Position numbers and translations under genes: made by a program. A stretch of DNA of 7,661 nucleotides, taken from positions 7,022-14,682 of the forward strand of contig JAQVQT010000027.1 of NCBI GenBank assembly GCA_028701435.1, in the 5' to 3' direction. Below the pieces are notes generated by a model, which was given only the letters and a program-made list of their open reading frames with translations, did no database searches and was not told the DNA's origin. Below are positions 5,560-7,661 of the stretch, piece after piece. Each line of letters begins with the position of its first letter. The stretch's first letter is position 1. This DNA is from Smithellaceae bacterium. GTDB taxonomy: Bacteria > Desulfobacterota > Syntrophia > Syntrophales > Smithellaceae.

Positions 5560-7661
5560 ATGCCGGAAAATCCTTTGCGGTTGTTGATGAATCCACGCTC
5601 CGTGGCGGTGGTCGGCGCCAGCAATGACTTTACCAAAATGGGAACCATTCAGGCCTTGAGCATCCTCGAGGACGGTTATTCGGGGGACGTGTATTGCATT
5701 CACCGCAAGGAAAAAACCGTTCTCGGGCGCCCCGCCTTTCCGACGGCGGCCGATCTGCCCCAGGCGCCGGACCTCGCGGTCCTGATCGTGCCCAGCTCCT
5801 CCATTGCAAGCCTGCTTGAGGATTTTGGAAAAATCGGAACGAAGCGCGCCATCATCATTACCGCGGGCTTCAAGGAAACCGGTTCGGCCGGCCGGAGCAT
5901 GGAAGAAAAGATCAAGTCCGTCGCGAAGCGCTACGGCATTCGGTTTGTGGGCCCCAACTGTCTGGGAATCATCAATTCCGAAAATTCACTCAACACGACG
6001 GTGGCGCCGTTTACGACCGGTCCGGGACGTTTGGGATTCGCGTCGCAGAGCGGCACTTATGTAACGCAGGTTCTGCCGTATCTGCGCAAAAACGGCATTT
6101 GCTACAGCAAGGCGATCAGTCTGGGCAACGAAGCCGATGTCGATCTGGTGGACGCGCTGGAATACCTGGGCGAAGATGAGCAGACGCGAGCCGTCATTCT
6201 TTACATCGAAGGCATTCGGGACGGCCGCCGGTTCGTGGAGGTTGCCCGACGGATCACGCGGCACAAGCCCGTCGTCGCGCAATATGTGGGCGGTACGATT
6301 TCGGGCGCGCGCGCCGGCGCCAGCCACACGGGCTCCATGTCCGGGCCGGATTTTCTCTACGACGGCATTTTCAAACAGGCGGGCATTCTGCGCGTCCCGA
6401 CGATTGAGGATCTCTACGCGCACGGCTGGGCGCTTGCCACGCAGCCGCCCCTTCGCGGAAAGCGGGTGGGCGTTGTAACCAATTCCGGCGGTCCCGGTAC
6501 GGCCATTGCCTACATGTGCGACCGTGAAGGGTTGGAGGTTCCGCGCTTCTCCGAGGGCCTGCAGAAGGGCATTCGGCCGCTGATTGAGGCGCACGCCTCG
6601 GCCGCCAACCCGGTGGATCTGACGTTTGACTTGAGCATGCAGAAGCTTGCCGTGACGCTGCCGGAGATGATTATGAAGAGCGGTGAGGTGGACGCGCTGA
6701 TCCTGCACGGTGTTATGCACGCGGGCTTCATGGTTGAAATCTTCGAGCATCTGCGCGGTTATCTCCAAGGCGTATCCTACGAGGCTTTTCTGAAAGGTAC
6801 GAGATCCGTCAAGGAAGACGCATTTCAGTTGCCGGGTAAATATCCCCTTCCGTTTTTGATCTCCTCGTTTTTCGACGACACAGACGATTGCACCCGCGGC
6901 TATCTGGACGCCGGCGTCCCGGTTTTCCGCTCTCCGGAAAACGCCGCCCGTGCGCTGGGTTCCCTCCACCGCTACCGGCTGATTCGGGAGAGAGTTCTTT
7001 CGAATGCACCGCCGCCGTCCCAAGCCAGGCCCGCGGCGCTGGAAATTCTGGAGCGGGCGAAAGCCGAAGGGCGAGGCGCGCTGGATGAATGCGAGGCCAA
7101 GCAGGTACTGGCGGCCTACGGCGTGCCCATTACCCGCGAGGTAAAGGCCTTGACCCGGGATGACGCCGTGGAAGCGGCCGAACGGATTCGGTATCCCGTC
7201 GCCGTCAAAGCGTGCAGTTGGGAAATTCTGCACAAAAGCGGCAGAGGCCTCATTGCGCTCGATCTCGAAAATGAGGCGCAGGTAAAGGAAGCGTTTGACG
7301 GCATTCAAAAGGCGGCGGGAAAGCCCACGCCGGTGCTGGTTCAGGAAATGGTCTTCGGCAACCGTGAATTTCTCGCCGGTATGACGCGGTTTCCCGGGTT
7401 TGCTCCGTGCGTGGTTTTCGGTCTGGGCGGCGTCTGGACGGAAATCCATCGCGACATGACCTTGCGACAGGCGCCCCTGTCCGATTCGGACGCGGCTGAA
7501 ATGATGAACGAACTGCGCAGCTCGCGTCTGCTGGGCGAATACCGGGGAATGCCGGAAGTGAAGCACAAGGCGCTGGCCCTCATCCTTCAGGCGGTGGGAA
7601 CGATCGCGCTTCTGCACCCGGAGATTGCCGAGATCGACATCAATCCCGTCATGATTCGCGG
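5560..7661 (+). CDS. ADP-forming acetate/acyl-CoA ligase, fused alpha-beta chain (3' end cut off)
   Basis: Family reaction: acyl-CoA + ADP + Pi gives acid + CoA + ATP, reversible, in the cytosol. Anaerobes use it to gain ATP from acyl-CoA or to activate acids. 700 codons are visible with no stop; the ending EIDINPVMIR (691-700) matches the close of the ATP-grasp domain, so only a short tail should be missing. Domain order: CoA-binding Rossmann part with VAVVGAS (15-21) and GPNCLG (131-136); succinyl-CoA-ligase-like part with SQSG (162-165), SLGNEAD (187-193), IEG (216-218) and the phospho-histidine loop ARAGASHTG (250-258), His256; a second lobe with NSGGPG (308-313) and NPVDL (350-354); then ATP-grasp from about 508 with VAVK (547-550), the second conserved His558 in ILHKSG, and GLGG (621-624). 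AAAAGGA at 5544-5550 lies nine bases before the ATG. The acyl substrate (acetate or a longer or aromatic acid) cannot be read from sequence. Confidence 0.92.
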   Translation, partial: MPENPLRLLMNPRSVAVVGASNDFTKMGTIQALSILEDGYSGDVYCIHRKEKTVLGRPAFPTAADLPQAPDLAVLIVPSSSIASLLEDFGKIGTKRAIIITAGFKETGSAGRSMEEKIKSVAKRYGIRFVGPNCLGIINSENSLNTTVAPFTTGPGRLGFASQSGTYVTQVLPYLRKNGICYSKAISLGNEADVDLVDALEYLGEDEQTRAVILYIEGIRDGRRFVEVARRITRHKPVVAQYVGGTISGARAGASHTGSMSGPDFLYDGIFKQAGILRVPTIEDLYAHGWALATQPPLRGKRVGVVTNSGGPGTAIAYMCDREGLEVPRFSEGLQKGIRPLIEAHASAANPVDLTFDLSMQKLAVTLPEMIMKSGEVDALILHGVMHAGFMVEIFEHLRGYLQGVSYEAFLKGTRSVKEDAFQLPGKYPLPFLISSFFDDTDDCTRGYLDAGVPVFRSPENAARALGSLHRYRLIRERVLSNAPPPSQARPAALEILERAKAEGRGALDECEAKQVLAAYGVPITREVKALTRDDAVEAAERIRYPVAVKACSWEILHKSGRGLIALDLENEAQVKEAFDGIQKAAGKPTPVLVQEMVFGNREFLAGMTRFPGFAPCVVFGLGGVWTEIHRDMTLRQAPLSDSDAAEMMNELRSSRLLGEYRGMPEVKHKALALILQAVGTIALLHPEIAEIDINPVMIR

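Noticed and set aside
5986..7617. 543-codon open frame on the minus strand inside the acyl-CoA ligase gene
   Set aside because: It is in exact codon register with the ligase gene, so it stays open simply because the gene avoids TTA, CTA and TCA codons, as GC-rich genes do. The translation is low-complexity and Arg/Gly/His-rich with no family resemblance, whereas the plus strand shows clear ligase motifs throughout.

Overview
The window is GC-rich, tightly packed bacterial DNA. It holds five recognisable genes plus the 3' end of a sixth, with little intergenic space and no RNA genes, mobile elements, repeat arrays or CRISPR. No undescribed multi-gene system is visible. The gene mix suggests an anaerobic or facultative bacterium, possibly of the Desulfobacterota/Deltaproteobacteria: a one-chain ADP-forming acyl-CoA synthetase and a glucose-6-phosphate isomerase of the type usually fused to transaldolase. 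This placement is an inference and weak.

Left block (1-4116, + strand): the 3' end of cutA (trimeric metal-tolerance protein), then a complete transketolase gene and, 15 bases later, a GTG-started glucose-6-phosphate isomerase gene. The last two form a small sugar-phosphate unit linking the non-oxidative pentose phosphate pathway to the fructose-6-P/glucose-6-P pool. The isomerase resembles the C-terminal half of bifunctional transaldolase/isomerase proteins but has no transaldolase domain. It also shows two substitutions in its sugar-phosphate binding motifs. This is the most interesting point in the window.

Middle block (4140-5372, - strand): a two-gene unit read leftwards, convergent with the isomerase gene. 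It encodes a five-segment membrane metalloprotease of the site-2-protease (M50) family, followed by a short FMN-dependent nitroreductase-family protein. A plausible sigma-70 promoter for this unit lies at 5445-5473.

Right block (5560-7661, + strand): a long gene cut by the window edge, divergent from the protease gene. It encodes an alpha-beta fused ADP-forming acetate/acyl-CoA ligase, with CoA-binding, ligase and ATP-grasp parts and both expected histidines. The 187-base divergent spacer (5373-5559) is the only substantial regulatory region. The three blocks share no obvious common pathway beyond central carbon and energy metabolism.
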